Shown: piece after piece, positions 1-7,473 of the stretch | How the letters are laid out: each line of letters begins with the position of its first letter | How positions within the stretch are numbered: the stretch's first letter is position 1 | The notes under the pieces: model-generated | Told to the model about the DNA's origin: nothing | The model's input: only the letters and a program-made list of their open reading frames with translations | Databases searched by the model: none | Translations under genes and position numbers: made by a program | DNA from: Aquaticitalea lipolytica | GTDB lineage: Bacteria > Bacteroidota > Bacteroidia > Flavobacteriales > Flavobacteriaceae | Assembly (NCBI RefSeq): GCF_014641635.1 | Contig: NZ_BMIC01000006.1 | Coordinates: 98,573-162,572 of the forward strand | Direction: 5' to 3' | DNA length: 64,000 nt

Positions 1-193
1 TTTAGAACCAGACAATCCTAGAATGGAAGGTGCTTTAGACTATATAAAAATGTTTGAAATCACTATAAATGATTGGGAAGGTAAATTTAAACTTTCACAA
101 GATAAACACCCAAAAGACATTCGCCAAGCAAGAGCAGAATTAGTACGTGCAAACCAAGAAAGTATAAAGGAATTTTTAGATAGAGTATTTTAA
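1..193 (+). CDS. PaiB-like FMN-binding protein, C-terminal end (5' truncated by window)
   Basis: Only the last 63 codons are visible, read in the frame whose first full codon is at base 2. The tail has the pattern of the PaiB family (FMN-binding split-barrel proteins often named negative transcriptional regulators): a segment with F-E-I-T-I followed by W-E-G-K-F-K-L-S-Q, then a helical end rich in Arg, Glu and Lys finishing in L-D-R-V-F. The G-K-F-K-L-S-Q stretch is the part I recognise. Known members bind FMN and some repress protease or sporulation genes; whether this one regulates anything cannot be judged. The next gene starts 20 bases downstream on the same strand, so the two may be cotranscribed. 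Confidence 0.55.
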   Translation, partial: LEPDNPRMEGALDYIKMFEITINDWEGKFKLSQDKHPKDIRQARAELVRANQESIKEFLDRVF

Positions 194-213
194 CACCTAA
201 AAGAAATATTATT

Positions 214-423
214 ATGGAAACAAATAGAAAAAAAGTCTTTTCAGGAACTTCACAAGTACAGGCTATGGGATTTAAAAATGCTTTAGAAAGTGCAGACATA
301 GAGTTTTATGAACTAGATAAATCTGATTCTTCTTATGTTGGACTATTTGACGAAATTCAAATTTATGTTGAAAGTAAAAATGAAGTTTCTGCTTTAGCCG
401 TTTTAAAATCATTAAAGTATTAA
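214..423 (+). CDS. DUF2007-type small protein
   Basis: Sixty-nine residues with no signal peptide or membrane segment. The layout fits DUF2007 (putative signal-transducing proteins of about 70 residues): an N-terminal strand (K-V-F-S-G), a helix (Q-A-M-G-F-K-N-A-L-E), a strand with the I-E-F-Y motif, then L-F-D-E-I-Q-I-Y-V and a C-terminal helix. Family members often sit beside unrelated housekeeping genes and have no proven biochemical activity; a ligand-binding or signalling role is a family guess. It follows the PaiB-like gene by 20 bases. Confidence 0.6.
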   Translation: METNRKKVFSGTSQVQAMGFKNALESADIEFYELDKSDSSYVGLFDEIQIYVESKNEVSALAVLKSLKY

Positions 424-603
424 ATATCTTATTTTTTAGTAGTTGGTCAGAATCGGCCTATTATTGGTTACTTTTTTTACATACTTGGTATAGTTTATCA
501 TCCAAAAAAAAGACTATTTTTATTTTAACAGATTAAAATACAACAGGTTACCAATTAACCATCTGTAATAATTATTTGTCTTGAATGATTAAACTTGAAC
601 TCT
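424..603. other. Intergenic region, no gene seen
   Basis: AT-rich spacer of 180 bases between the DUF2007 gene and the membrane-protein gene. I see no clear hairpin followed by a T-run and no full TTG-N19-TAnnTTTG promoter, although a promoter for the membrane-protein gene is expected here. Confidence 0.4.
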
Positions 604-1332
604 ATGGACAAGTATAAAAGTTTACATCTTTGGATGCTCATTCCAATGCTTGTTATGCAATTAGGCATATTTTACGATTATTGGGGTGATTTTACAGATA
701 ATGCTTGGTCTGTTCATATACATTATGTTACTGGTTCAATATGGTACTTTTATCTAGTTATTCAGCCTTACTTTGCAACTCATGGTCATCTAACAAAACA
801 TCGCACCAACGGCATTATAGGAATGTTTTTAGCTGGTGGAGTTTGCATAACTGCATTGAGTATGCTTCAACGAGATATAGTATCAGCCGAAAATGCTTTA
901 ATGTTTCCTGAAGATTTTGGACCCTTTCAATCTTGGTTTTTTTATGGTGTTATTGTTGTTGAAATTGTTATGATAACTGCATTTGGATATGCGGTCATAA
1001 TGAGCATTATTCAAAGAAAAAAACTAGAAGATCATGCTTGGTGGCTCATATCTACTGTGTTTTTAATAATGATGCCAGCTTTGGCTAGAGGTGTTGGGAA
1101 TGTCCAAATATGGATTTATATAGATGAATTTCCTAATATCGATATTATGGCTCCTCTATTTATTACTCAAGGCGCTATTATGGCAATGTTATTATTAGCT
1201 GCTTGGAAATACAAAAAAATTAAACATCCAGCTACCTACATTGCAATCTTTGTAATTGTTTTTACATGCTTTCTTGAACCTTTGGGCAAATGGGAAACTA
1301 TGCAAACCTTCTTAAAAACCTTCATAAAGTAA
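604..1332 (+). CDS. Multi-pass inner-membrane protein of unknown function
   Basis: About 242 residues with roughly seven hydrophobic segments, starting almost immediately (L-W-M-L-I-P-M-L-V-M). The ATG at 604 is preferred over a TTG three codons upstream. Loops contain several conserved-looking His, Tyr and Trp residues (H-I-H-Y in the second segment, H-G-H-L-T-K-H-R just after the third). This recalls DUF2306-like or haem-binding membrane proteins, but the match is too weak to name a family. It is 65 bases upstream of the dienelactone-hydrolase-like gene, so they may share a transcript. Function unknown. Confidence 0.75.
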   Translation: MDKYKSLHLWMLIPMLVMQLGIFYDYWGDFTDNAWSVHIHYVTGSIWYFYLVIQPYFATHGHLTKHRTNGIIGMFLAGGVCITALSMLQRDIVSAENALMFPEDFGPFQSWFFYGVIVVEIVMITAFGYAVIMSIIQRKKLEDHAWWLISTVFLIMMPALARGVGNVQIWIYIDEFPNIDIMAPLFITQGAIMAMLLLAAWKYKKIKHPATYIAIFVIVFTCFLEPLGKWETMQTFLKTFIK

Positions 1333-1397
1333 TAATACTTCTTGTACTCAATGTTTATAAAAATTATGTAATTTTATTAGCATAATAAACCGTTATC

Positions 1398-2285
1398 ATG
1401 AAACCACTTAAGAAAGAAGATATTAGTCAGGAAGTTTTTGACCTTTATGATGATTATGCACATAACAAATTAAACCGTCGCGAGTTTGTTGAAAAACTAT
1501 CGCTTTATGCTATTGGTGGCATAACAGTTGGTTCACTCTTAAGTTTTATGTCGCCTAATTATATTGATACTATTTTGGTAGCAAAAGATCATCCGCAATT
1601 AGAGTCTGATTATATAACTTATGAATCTCCAAAAGGTGGTGGAACAATAAAAGGTCTGTTATCTACTCCAAAAAACATCGATGGCAAACTACCAGGAGTT
1701 GTAGTGGTACATGAAAACAGAGGTTTAAACCCTTATATCGAAGATGTTGGTAGACGTACTGCTTTAGACGGATTTATAAGTCTTGCACCTGATGCTTTAT
1801 CTCCTTTAGGTGGTTATCCTGGTAATGATGATGATGGTAGAACAATGCAAAGAGAAAGAGATAGAAATGAAATGCTAGAAGATTTTATAGCTGCTTTTAA
1901 TTATCTTAAAAATCATAAAGATTGTAACGGAAACATAGGTGTAGTTGGATTTTGTTTTGGTGGTTGGGTTTCCAATATGATGGCTGTAAAAGTGCCAGAG
2001 CTTAAAGCAGCAGTACCTTTCTATGGTGGTCAGCCAACCGATGAAGAAGCTGCAATTATAAAAAGCCCATTATTACTTCATTTTGCCGAATTAGACACTC
2101 GAGTAAATGAAGGTTGGCCTGCTTTTGAAGCTGTTCTTAAAGCTAATAATATTGAGCATACTGCACACTTTTACCCAGGAGTAAATCATGGGTTTCATAA
2201 CAACACAACACCTCGATATGATAAAGCTGCAGCCGATTTAGCTTGGCAACGTACAATAGCTTTTTTTAAGGAAAAGCTTGTTTAG
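1398..2285 (+). CDS. Dienelactone hydrolase family protein with Tat-like leader
   Basis: A 295-residue alpha/beta hydrolase. The cysteine nucleophile elbow G-F-C-F-G-G places Cys186; Asp233 (in E-L-D-T-R) and His264 (in N-H-G-F-H) complete a triad whose spacing (47 and 31 residues) is close to that of classical dienelactone hydrolase. The N-terminus is about 50 residues longer than the core and carries R27-R28-E-F-V followed by a hydrophobic stretch (I-G-G-I-T-V-G-S-L-L), which looks like a Tat signal; export is inferred from this. A substrate cannot be assigned, since this family in Bacteroidota covers many carboxylic ester hydrolases. Neighbours are two unassigned membrane proteins. Confidence 0.88.
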   Translation: MKPLKKEDISQEVFDLYDDYAHNKLNRREFVEKLSLYAIGGITVGSLLSFMSPNYIDTILVAKDHPQLESDYITYESPKGGGTIKGLLSTPKNIDGKLPGVVVVHENRGLNPYIEDVGRRTALDGFISLAPDALSPLGGYPGNDDDGRTMQRERDRNEMLEDFIAAFNYLKNHKDCNGNIGVVGFCFGGWVSNMMAVKVPELKAAVPFYGGQPTDEEAAIIKSPLLLHFAELDTRVNEGWPAFEAVLKANNIEHTAHFYPGVNHGFHNNTTPRYDKAAADLAWQRTIAFFKEKLV

Positions 2286-2335
2286 TTATTTCTGCAAATG
2301 TAACACAGTCTCAAACCGTTGACATTTAAATACTC

Positions 2336-2713
2336 TTGGAAAACGACCAAACATATTATAAAAAGAAAGTCCTGTTGTCCACTTTGCGACAAATAGAAGA
2401 TGTTCATAAACATGAAGGTTATGTCGTGAAGAACTTATGGAAGATTGTGGCTCTTGGCGTACTGCTCTCGTTGGCAATACCAGCTCAAGGTCTTGGAGAA
2501 TCTGATTTTAAAGGTAAAAGCATCCTCATAATCATGGAGGCAGAATATTGGCAAGTATCACTGATTATAGGTTCACTTTACACTGTATTTATTGTCATAT
2601 TTCACTTTGGATGGAAATTGCAGGACTATTTATATTTAAAAGAGTTAAATGAGAAAAAAGATCGATTGATTAAGGAGTTAGGACTTTTAATAGTAGATGA
2701 GAAAATTAATTAA
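2336..2713 (+). CDS. Small two-helix membrane protein, unknown
   Basis: A 125-residue protein; the only usable start is the TTG, because a stop lies three codons upstream and the next Met is deep inside. A basic, charged N-terminal 35 residues is followed by two hydrophobic segments (around L-W-K-I-V-A-L-G-V-L-L-S and V-S-L-I-I-G-S-L-Y-T-V-F-I-V-I) and a charged C-terminal helix rich in Lys and Glu. No family recognised. The gene starts 50 bases after the hydrolase gene. Confidence 0.55.
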   Translation: MENDQTYYKKKVLLSTLRQIEDVHKHEGYVVKNLWKIVALGVLLSLAIPAQGLGESDFKGKSILIIMEAEYWQVSLIIGSLYTVFIVIFHFGWKLQDYLYLKELNEKKDRLIKELGLLIVDEKIN

Positions 2714-2804
2714 TTTTTCAGTACAAATTGAACAACTTGAATCTATAATAGATGCTTTTGCATATTTTGACAACTTATCGCATCCTTTATATTAAAATAA
2801 ACCT

Positions 2805-3167
2805 ATGCAACACAACGGAAAATCCATAAGGCCATTTATTGGATCGAAAGACTTCAACTTATCACGTAAATTTTATAGCGATCTTGGTTTTACAGAAAGT
2901 GTATTGTCGCACAATTTATCTGTATTTCATAGCGGAAATCTATCTTTTTACTTACAAGATTATTATGCTAAAGAATGGGTTGACAATACAATGATATTCA
3001 TGGAAGTTGAAAATGTACATCGTTTTTGGGATGAACTTGTAGCTTTAGATTTACCATCAAAATATTCAAATGTAAGACTCGTGCCTATAAAATATCTAGA
3101 TTGGGGAAATGAATGTTTTTTACACGACCCTTCAGGGATTTTGTGGCATTTTGGAGAGTTTAAATAA
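2805..3167 (+). CDS. VOC superfamily (glyoxalase/bleomycin-resistance fold) protein
   Basis: One hundred and twenty residues forming a single vicinal-oxygen-chelate module pair: S-K-D-F-N-L-S-R-K-F-Y-S-D-L-G-F near residues 14-30 and the closing F-L-H-D-P-S-G-I-L-W-H-F-G at the end, both classic for the fold. Members range from glyoxalase I to antibiotic-binding proteins and dioxygenases, so the substrate is open. It converges on the murein ligase gene with only 10 bases between the stop codons; no terminator hairpin is visible in that gap. Confidence 0.8.
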   Translation: MQHNGKSIRPFIGSKDFNLSRKFYSDLGFTESVLSHNLSVFHSGNLSFYLQDYYAKEWVDNTMIFMEVENVHRFWDELVALDLPSKYSNVRLVPIKYLDWGNECFLHDPSGILWHFGEFK

Positions 3168-3177
3168 AATAGAATTT

Positions 3178-4533
3178 TTACTTTATCAACCCTTTAACCT
3201 CATCAAAATTCAACCCTCCATAATTCCCTGAACTCATCAGTAATAAGGCTTTATTATCGAAATTTTGTGAAAACAAAAACTGTTTAAAATCGTCTGGATT
3301 TGTGTAAATAATTAAATCGTCACGCTCAAAAGCTGTGGCAATTTGCTCATGAGTAACTTCTTCCAGTTTTTTAATTTCTACTGCATGAGGTGAGTAAAAA
3401 ACCACTGCAACATCTGCTGCATCTAATGCGCCTTTATATTCTTTTAAAAACTCGGCATTTAAACTACTATAGGTATGTAATTCTAAACAAGCCACTAACG
3501 TTCGGTTAGCATACTGTTCTTTTACTGCATTTGTAGTAGCTTCAACTTTACTTGGCGAATGTGCAAAATCTTTATAGGCTACACTTAATTTGCCTTCTGC
3601 AATCTTTTCCAAACGTTTGCTTGCGCCTTTAAAGGTTGCTATAGCTTCATAAAAATCGTCTTCATCAATTCCCATATGTTGGCAAATCCATTTTGCTCCT
3701 GCAAGATTATTGAGGTTATGTTTCCCAAAAACCTCTATTGGCAAAGGTCCTTCTGGTGTTTCTAAAAGTGTCTGTCCGTTTTCAACTGTATACTCTGGTG
3801 TTTGGTATGGTAGTTTACGAATGGTGTTTTCTGAAGCGTCCACAACTCTTTTAACTTCTAAATCTTCTTCATTATAGGTAATGCTTCCTCCTTTTACAAT
3901 ACTATCAATAAAAATACTGAATTGCTCTACATAGTTTTCATAGGTTGGAAACACATTAATATGATCCCAAGCAATACCACTTAACAGTGCAATATTTGGT
4001 TTGTATAAATGAAATTTTGGTCGTCTGTCTATTGGCGAACTTAAATACTCATCACCTTCCAACACGATAAAATCGTTCTTTTCGGTAAGTTTTACCATCA
4101 CATCAAAACCTTCTAACTGCGCACCAACCATATAATCGACATCTCTATCGTGATAGTGCATCACATGAAGTATCATAGAAGTTATAGTTGTTTTACCATG
4201 ACTTCCTCCAATAACTACTCGTGTTTTATGTTTGGATTGCTCGTACAAAAACTCTGGATAGCTATAAATTTTTAAGCCTAACTCTTGTGCTTTTACCAAC
4301 TCTGGGTTATCGGCTTTGGCATGCATACCCAAAACAATTGCATCGATAAATGTGTTTATTTTTTCTGGAAACCAGCCATAGCTTTCTGGCAATAAGCCTT
4401 TATTTGCTAATCGTGATTTTGATGGTTCAAAAATCTCATCATCACTTCCTGTTACCTTATATCCTTTGTTGTGTAATGCTAAAGCGAGATTATGCATTGC
4501 ACTTCCTCCTATAGCTATAAAATGTACATTCAT
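3178..4533 (-). CDS. mpl: UDP-N-acetylmuramate:murein-tripeptide ligase (Mpl-type Mur ligase)
   Basis: A 451-residue Mur ligase. The start is the ATG giving M-N-V-H-F-I-A-I-G-G, a dinucleotide-fold-like opening; the longer frame upstream is not used. The ATP loop G-G-S-H-G-K-T-T lies at residues 109-116, followed by the central D-H-I-N-V-F motif and the C-terminal domain with D-F-A-H-S-P-S-K-V. The overall pattern (H-F-I-A-I-G-G-S-A-M-H-N-L, V-L-G-M-H-A-K) fits Mpl, which joins recycled tripeptide directly to UDP-MurNAc, better than MurC, its close paralogue. The murein-recycling kinase gene anmK is elsewhere in this window, which agrees with the role. Confidence 0.85.
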   Translation of the reverse strand: MNVHFIAIGGSAMHNLALALHNKGYKVTGSDDEIFEPSKSRLANKGLLPESYGWFPEKINTFIDAIVLGMHAKADNPELVKAQELGLKIYSYPEFLYEQSKHKTRVVIGGSHGKTTITSMILHVMHYHDRDVDYMVGAQLEGFDVMVKLTEKNDFIVLEGDEYLSSPIDRRPKFHLYKPNIALLSGIAWDHINVFPTYENYVEQFSIFIDSIVKGGSITYNEEDLEVKRVVDASENTIRKLPYQTPEYTVENGQTLLETPEGPLPIEVFGKHNLNNLAGAKWICQHMGIDEDDFYEAIATFKGASKRLEKIAEGKLSVAYKDFAHSPSKVEATTNAVKEQYANRTLVACLELHTYSSLNAEFLKEYKGALDAADVAVVFYSPHAVEIKKLEEVTHEQIATAFERDDLIIYTNPDDFKQFLFSQNFDNKALLLMSSGNYGGLNFDEVKGLIK

Positions 4534-4725
4534 GAGTTGCTTATAATTGATGGTAAATATAATAATAGATGTTGGAAAGGCATAGTGCAAATACTTAAGT
4601 TTTTGCGTTAGCGATTGAGTGGTTTGTTTGAGCTCCTTGAAAAGAGCGAGTAACGAAAGCGCGACGTTTATCCTGAACTTGTTTTCAGGATAAAGTTAAC
4701 GCCATAAATTAAAAATTTAGAATTA
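4534..4725. other. Spacer between mpl and the tolC-family gene
   Basis: About 190 bases without a gene. It holds the palindrome annotated at 4667-4694. mpl transcribes leftward from here, so its promoter should be in this spacer, but I do not see a clean TAnnTTTG box on the minus strand. Confidence 0.4.
4667..4694 (-). repeat. REP-like palindrome, copy 1 (possible terminator of tolC operon)
   Basis: Perfect 10-bp inverted repeat TTTATCCTGA / TCAGGATAAA with an 8-base loop. On the minus strand it reads CCTGAA-AACAAG-TTCAGG, the same core as the palindromes at 38361 and 43682. It lies 31 bases beyond the stop of the tolC-family gene and could act as its transcription end, although there is no long T-run. 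Confidence 0.65.
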
Positions 4726-6138
4726 CTAAAAACCTGGTGTTATAACTAGATTATTAAATAATAATGCTTTGGTTTTAAAAAATTTATTTTGAAGTTCTAC
4801 TGCTTTTAACTTGGAATCTATGAGTTTACTTTCGCGGCTATTTACTAAAAACAAAGAACTTTCACCAACAAAGAAACGTCGTTCTTCAGCTGATACCAGT
4901 TGCTCATAATCTGTTATTACATTTTCGGTTAATTCATTTTGAAGTTCAAAGGATTGAAGTTCGTTTTGAATTGCTATTATTTTATTTTTTAAAGTGAGCT
5001 TTGTACTTATACGTTCGTAATCGGTGTCTTGAAGTTTCACTTTAGCTAATTTGAGTTCGCCACGTTCTTTTCTTAAAAACAAAGGCACACTAATATTCAC
5101 TCCGCTTTTATAATTATCAGCATTGAAGGAATTGGCAATATCTGGTGTTGTGGTTAAAAAATTGTATTGCAAATCAATGGTTGGTAATAACTGATTAGCT
5201 TTTAAGCGTCTTTCAATATCTAAACTTTCATATTTATAGTCAAGTGACTTTAATTTTGGATGAGTGTCTAAATTATTTGTTACTAATAACAAAGCATCTA
5301 TATTCAATGTAGTATCTATAACAAGTTCGCTTTCTACATCAGGAATAACTATGTCTTGTAATTCTACTGGGATATTGTTATTAAGCCATAAAAAATTAGA
5401 TAGCTCTAGTTTGGCTTTCATAAGTTCAACTCTTGATTTTTCAAGATTTAGTTTACGATCGTTAACAACAATTCTTGCTTCAATAGAATCTATTGCTGCC
5501 ATCTCTCCTGCTTCAACATTTTGCTTAACACCTTTAAATCGCATTTGTGCATTACCTAAAAAATCTTGATATATTAAGGTTTCGTTATAGGCCTTCAACC
5601 AATTAAAATAAACTAAAGCTGCTTCATAAAGAATGGTATTGACTAAAATATCACGATCGGCTTTAACTTGTTCTCTAAATAATTTTGCTTGCTTTAACGA
5701 TGCCATTCGTTGATTTATCCACAACCCTTCTCCTACTGAAAAAGACACACCTGCACTATACAACCCCTTATCTGGAAGGTTGTTTTCTGGATTGAGGTAA
5801 ACACCATCAGACTCTTCAAAAGTTCCTTTTAACTCAATACCATACCATGTTGGAATTTTGAATGTTGCATTTAATTTATCATAATACTCATAACCACTAA
5901 ATATTTTTCTATCATAATCTACTTCAACTTTTGGGTCAAAGCCTCCTCTTGCCTTCATAAGTTTTGCTTGACCTTCGTCAACAATCAATTCGGCTTGTTT
6001 TACAATAGGATGATATCTTTTTACATAGCCCAAGTACTCATCAAAACGAAGAACAGTATTATCTAAAGACTGACTCCATAAAGTATTACTTATAAAAAGT
6101 ATACAAAAAATGGTAAAAACTAACTTATTTTTTGTCAT
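4726..6138 (-). CDS. TolC-family outer-membrane efflux protein
   Basis: About 470 residues. The start chosen is the ATG giving M-T-K-N-K-L-V-F, which yields a clean signal peptide ending L-W-S before Q-S; a second ATG two codons upstream is equally possible. Two TolC-like repeats rich in long helices are visible (H-P-I-V-K-Q-A-E-L near the N-terminus, G-V-N-I-S-V-P-L-F-L in the second half), ending with V-S-A-E-E-R-R-F-F-V-G-E-S-S-L-F-L-V-N. It is the last gene of a leftward tetR-ABC-hlyD-tolC operon and overlaps the end of the hlyD gene by 14 bases, so it is probably the outer-membrane channel of that exporter. Confidence 0.88.
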   Translation of the reverse strand: MTKNKLVFTIFCILFISNTLWSQSLDNTVLRFDEYLGYVKRYHPIVKQAELIVDEGQAKLMKARGGFDPKVEVDYDRKIFSGYEYYDKLNATFKIPTWYGIELKGTFEESDGVYLNPENNLPDKGLYSAGVSFSVGEGLWINQRMASLKQAKLFREQVKADRDILVNTILYEAALVYFNWLKAYNETLIYQDFLGNAQMRFKGVKQNVEAGEMAAIDSIEARIVVNDRKLNLEKSRVELMKAKLELSNFLWLNNNIPVELQDIVIPDVESELVIDTTLNIDALLLVTNNLDTHPKLKSLDYKYESLDIERRLKANQLLPTIDLQYNFLTTTPDIANSFNADNYKSGVNISVPLFLRKERGELKLAKVKLQDTDYERISTKLTLKNKIIAIQNELQSFELQNELTENVITDYEQLVSAEERRFFVGESSLFLVNSRESKLIDSKLKAVELQNKFFKTKALLFNNLVITPGF

Positions 6139-7471
6139 TGACATTAGATTGAGGTTGATAATAATTAGGTGGAAATCCGTTAATTTTACGCCACAGTTCA
6201 TACCAAACTGGCACATCGTCCAGCAAAGTCATTGTATAAGCACCAGAACCTACTCTTATGGCTTTTGGCCATGGTACATCTGTTTTGTCTGGCGCTAATA
6301 AAACTCTATATTTACCATTATCGCTTATAAAATTTTCGATAGCTACGACTTTTGCTCCATAAGTTCCGTATGATACATTTGGCCAACCACTAAAAACTAT
6401 AGCTGGCCACCCATCAAATTGCACACGCACTTTGGCATTTATATAGAGTAATGGTAAATCTATTGGTTCTACAAAGGTTTCTACTGCTAAATCATAATCT
6501 GATGGCATTATACCAAGCAATCTCTCTCCTTCTTTAAAGGTTTCTCCAATACCTCCTCTTATTGCTTTATTTATATAGCCATTTTGTGGCGCAGTGATAT
6601 AGCGTAGTTTATTTCGCATCTCATAATTAGAATACGCATTTTCTAGTTTACTAACTTGTGCCTCGGTATCTAACTGACTCGATTGAGCTGTAAATTTATC
6701 GCTTTGCGCTTTAGAAATTTTATCATTAAATGAAGCACGTACTGAAGATATTTCTACTCTAGCATTAATAACTTCATTCTTGCTTGCTAAAAAATTATTT
6801 TCCTGTGAAATAACTTTTGCTTGAGTTTCTTGTAACTTTAAGCGTTTTTCTTCAACATCTTTAACTGCTTTCAGTCCTTCTTGTTGTAAAGCAACTGTTC
6901 TTTCGTACTGACGTTGAGCAATGTCTAAATTAGTACGAGCGGCTTCCAAATCTATACTATCACTTTTTACCTTAAGTTGAGATTGAATATATTTATTTTC
7001 AGCTTGTTGCAACTTTAAAACAGCTTCAGTAGATAAGGCTGATACTTGTCGCTCTAAAGCTTTTACTTTTTCACCATAAGAGGTTACTGAAGACGCTTTT
7101 GCTTCAATTTGCTGTCCAGTACGTTCTATTAAATTGGGGTCGAAATAATCACTTTTTATTTCTGATATTTCTAAAATAGTATCACCTTTTTTTACAAAAT
7201 CCCCTTCTTGTACAAACCATTTTTCAATTCGACCAGGAATTGGTGATTGTATAGTTTGTGGTCGTTGATCTGGCTTTAAAGTTGTGACCTGTCCTTTGGC
7301 ATTAATGTTTTGAGTCCATGGCATAAATAGAAGTACAAAACCAAAGATTGCAAAAGCTAATAAAAACCTATTGAAATACTTGTAGTAATTATTATGAAAT
7401 ACTTTTTGTCCTGACTTATAAGCAGAAAAATCGAATTTTTTATTGAGCTGATTATGAGATATATTTAGCAT
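6125..7471 (-). CDS. HlyD-family membrane fusion (periplasmic adaptor) protein
   Basis: A 448-residue adaptor: a short cytoplasmic N-terminus, one membrane helix at about residues 33-50, a lipoyl-like beta domain (Q-S-P-I-P-G-R-I-E-K-W-F-V-Q-E-G-D-F-V-K-K-G-D), a long alpha-helical hairpin (about residues 120-290, heptad-like with many Ala, Gln and Lys), then the returning half of the lipoyl domain (I-T-A-P-Q-N-G-Y-I) and a beta barrel. This is the type I secretion or multidrug adaptor layout. It begins 2 bases after the ABC gene and overlaps the tolC gene, so the three form one exporter. Confidence 0.9.
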   Translation of the reverse strand: MLNISHNQLNKKFDFSAYKSGQKVFHNNYYKYFNRFLLAFAIFGFVLLFMPWTQNINAKGQVTTLKPDQRPQTIQSPIPGRIEKWFVQEGDFVKKGDTILEISEIKSDYFDPNLIERTGQQIEAKASSVTSYGEKVKALERQVSALSTEAVLKLQQAENKYIQSQLKVKSDSIDLEAARTNLDIAQRQYERTVALQQEGLKAVKDVEEKRLKLQETQAKVISQENNFLASKNEVINARVEISSVRASFNDKISKAQSDKFTAQSSQLDTEAQVSKLENAYSNYEMRNKLRYITAPQNGYINKAIRGGIGETFKEGERLLGIMPSDYDLAVETFVEPIDLPLLYINAKVRVQFDGWPAIVFSGWPNVSYGTYGAKVVAIENFISDNGKYRVLLAPDKTDVPWPKAIRVGSGAYTMTLLDDVPVWYELWRKINGFPPNYYQPQSNVNDKK

Positions 7472-7473
7472 AA

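Noticed and set aside
3178..4533. Assignment of the murein ligase as MurC
   Set aside because: Motif details and lack of a dcw gene cluster fit Mpl better; the two families are close and a phylogeny would settle it.
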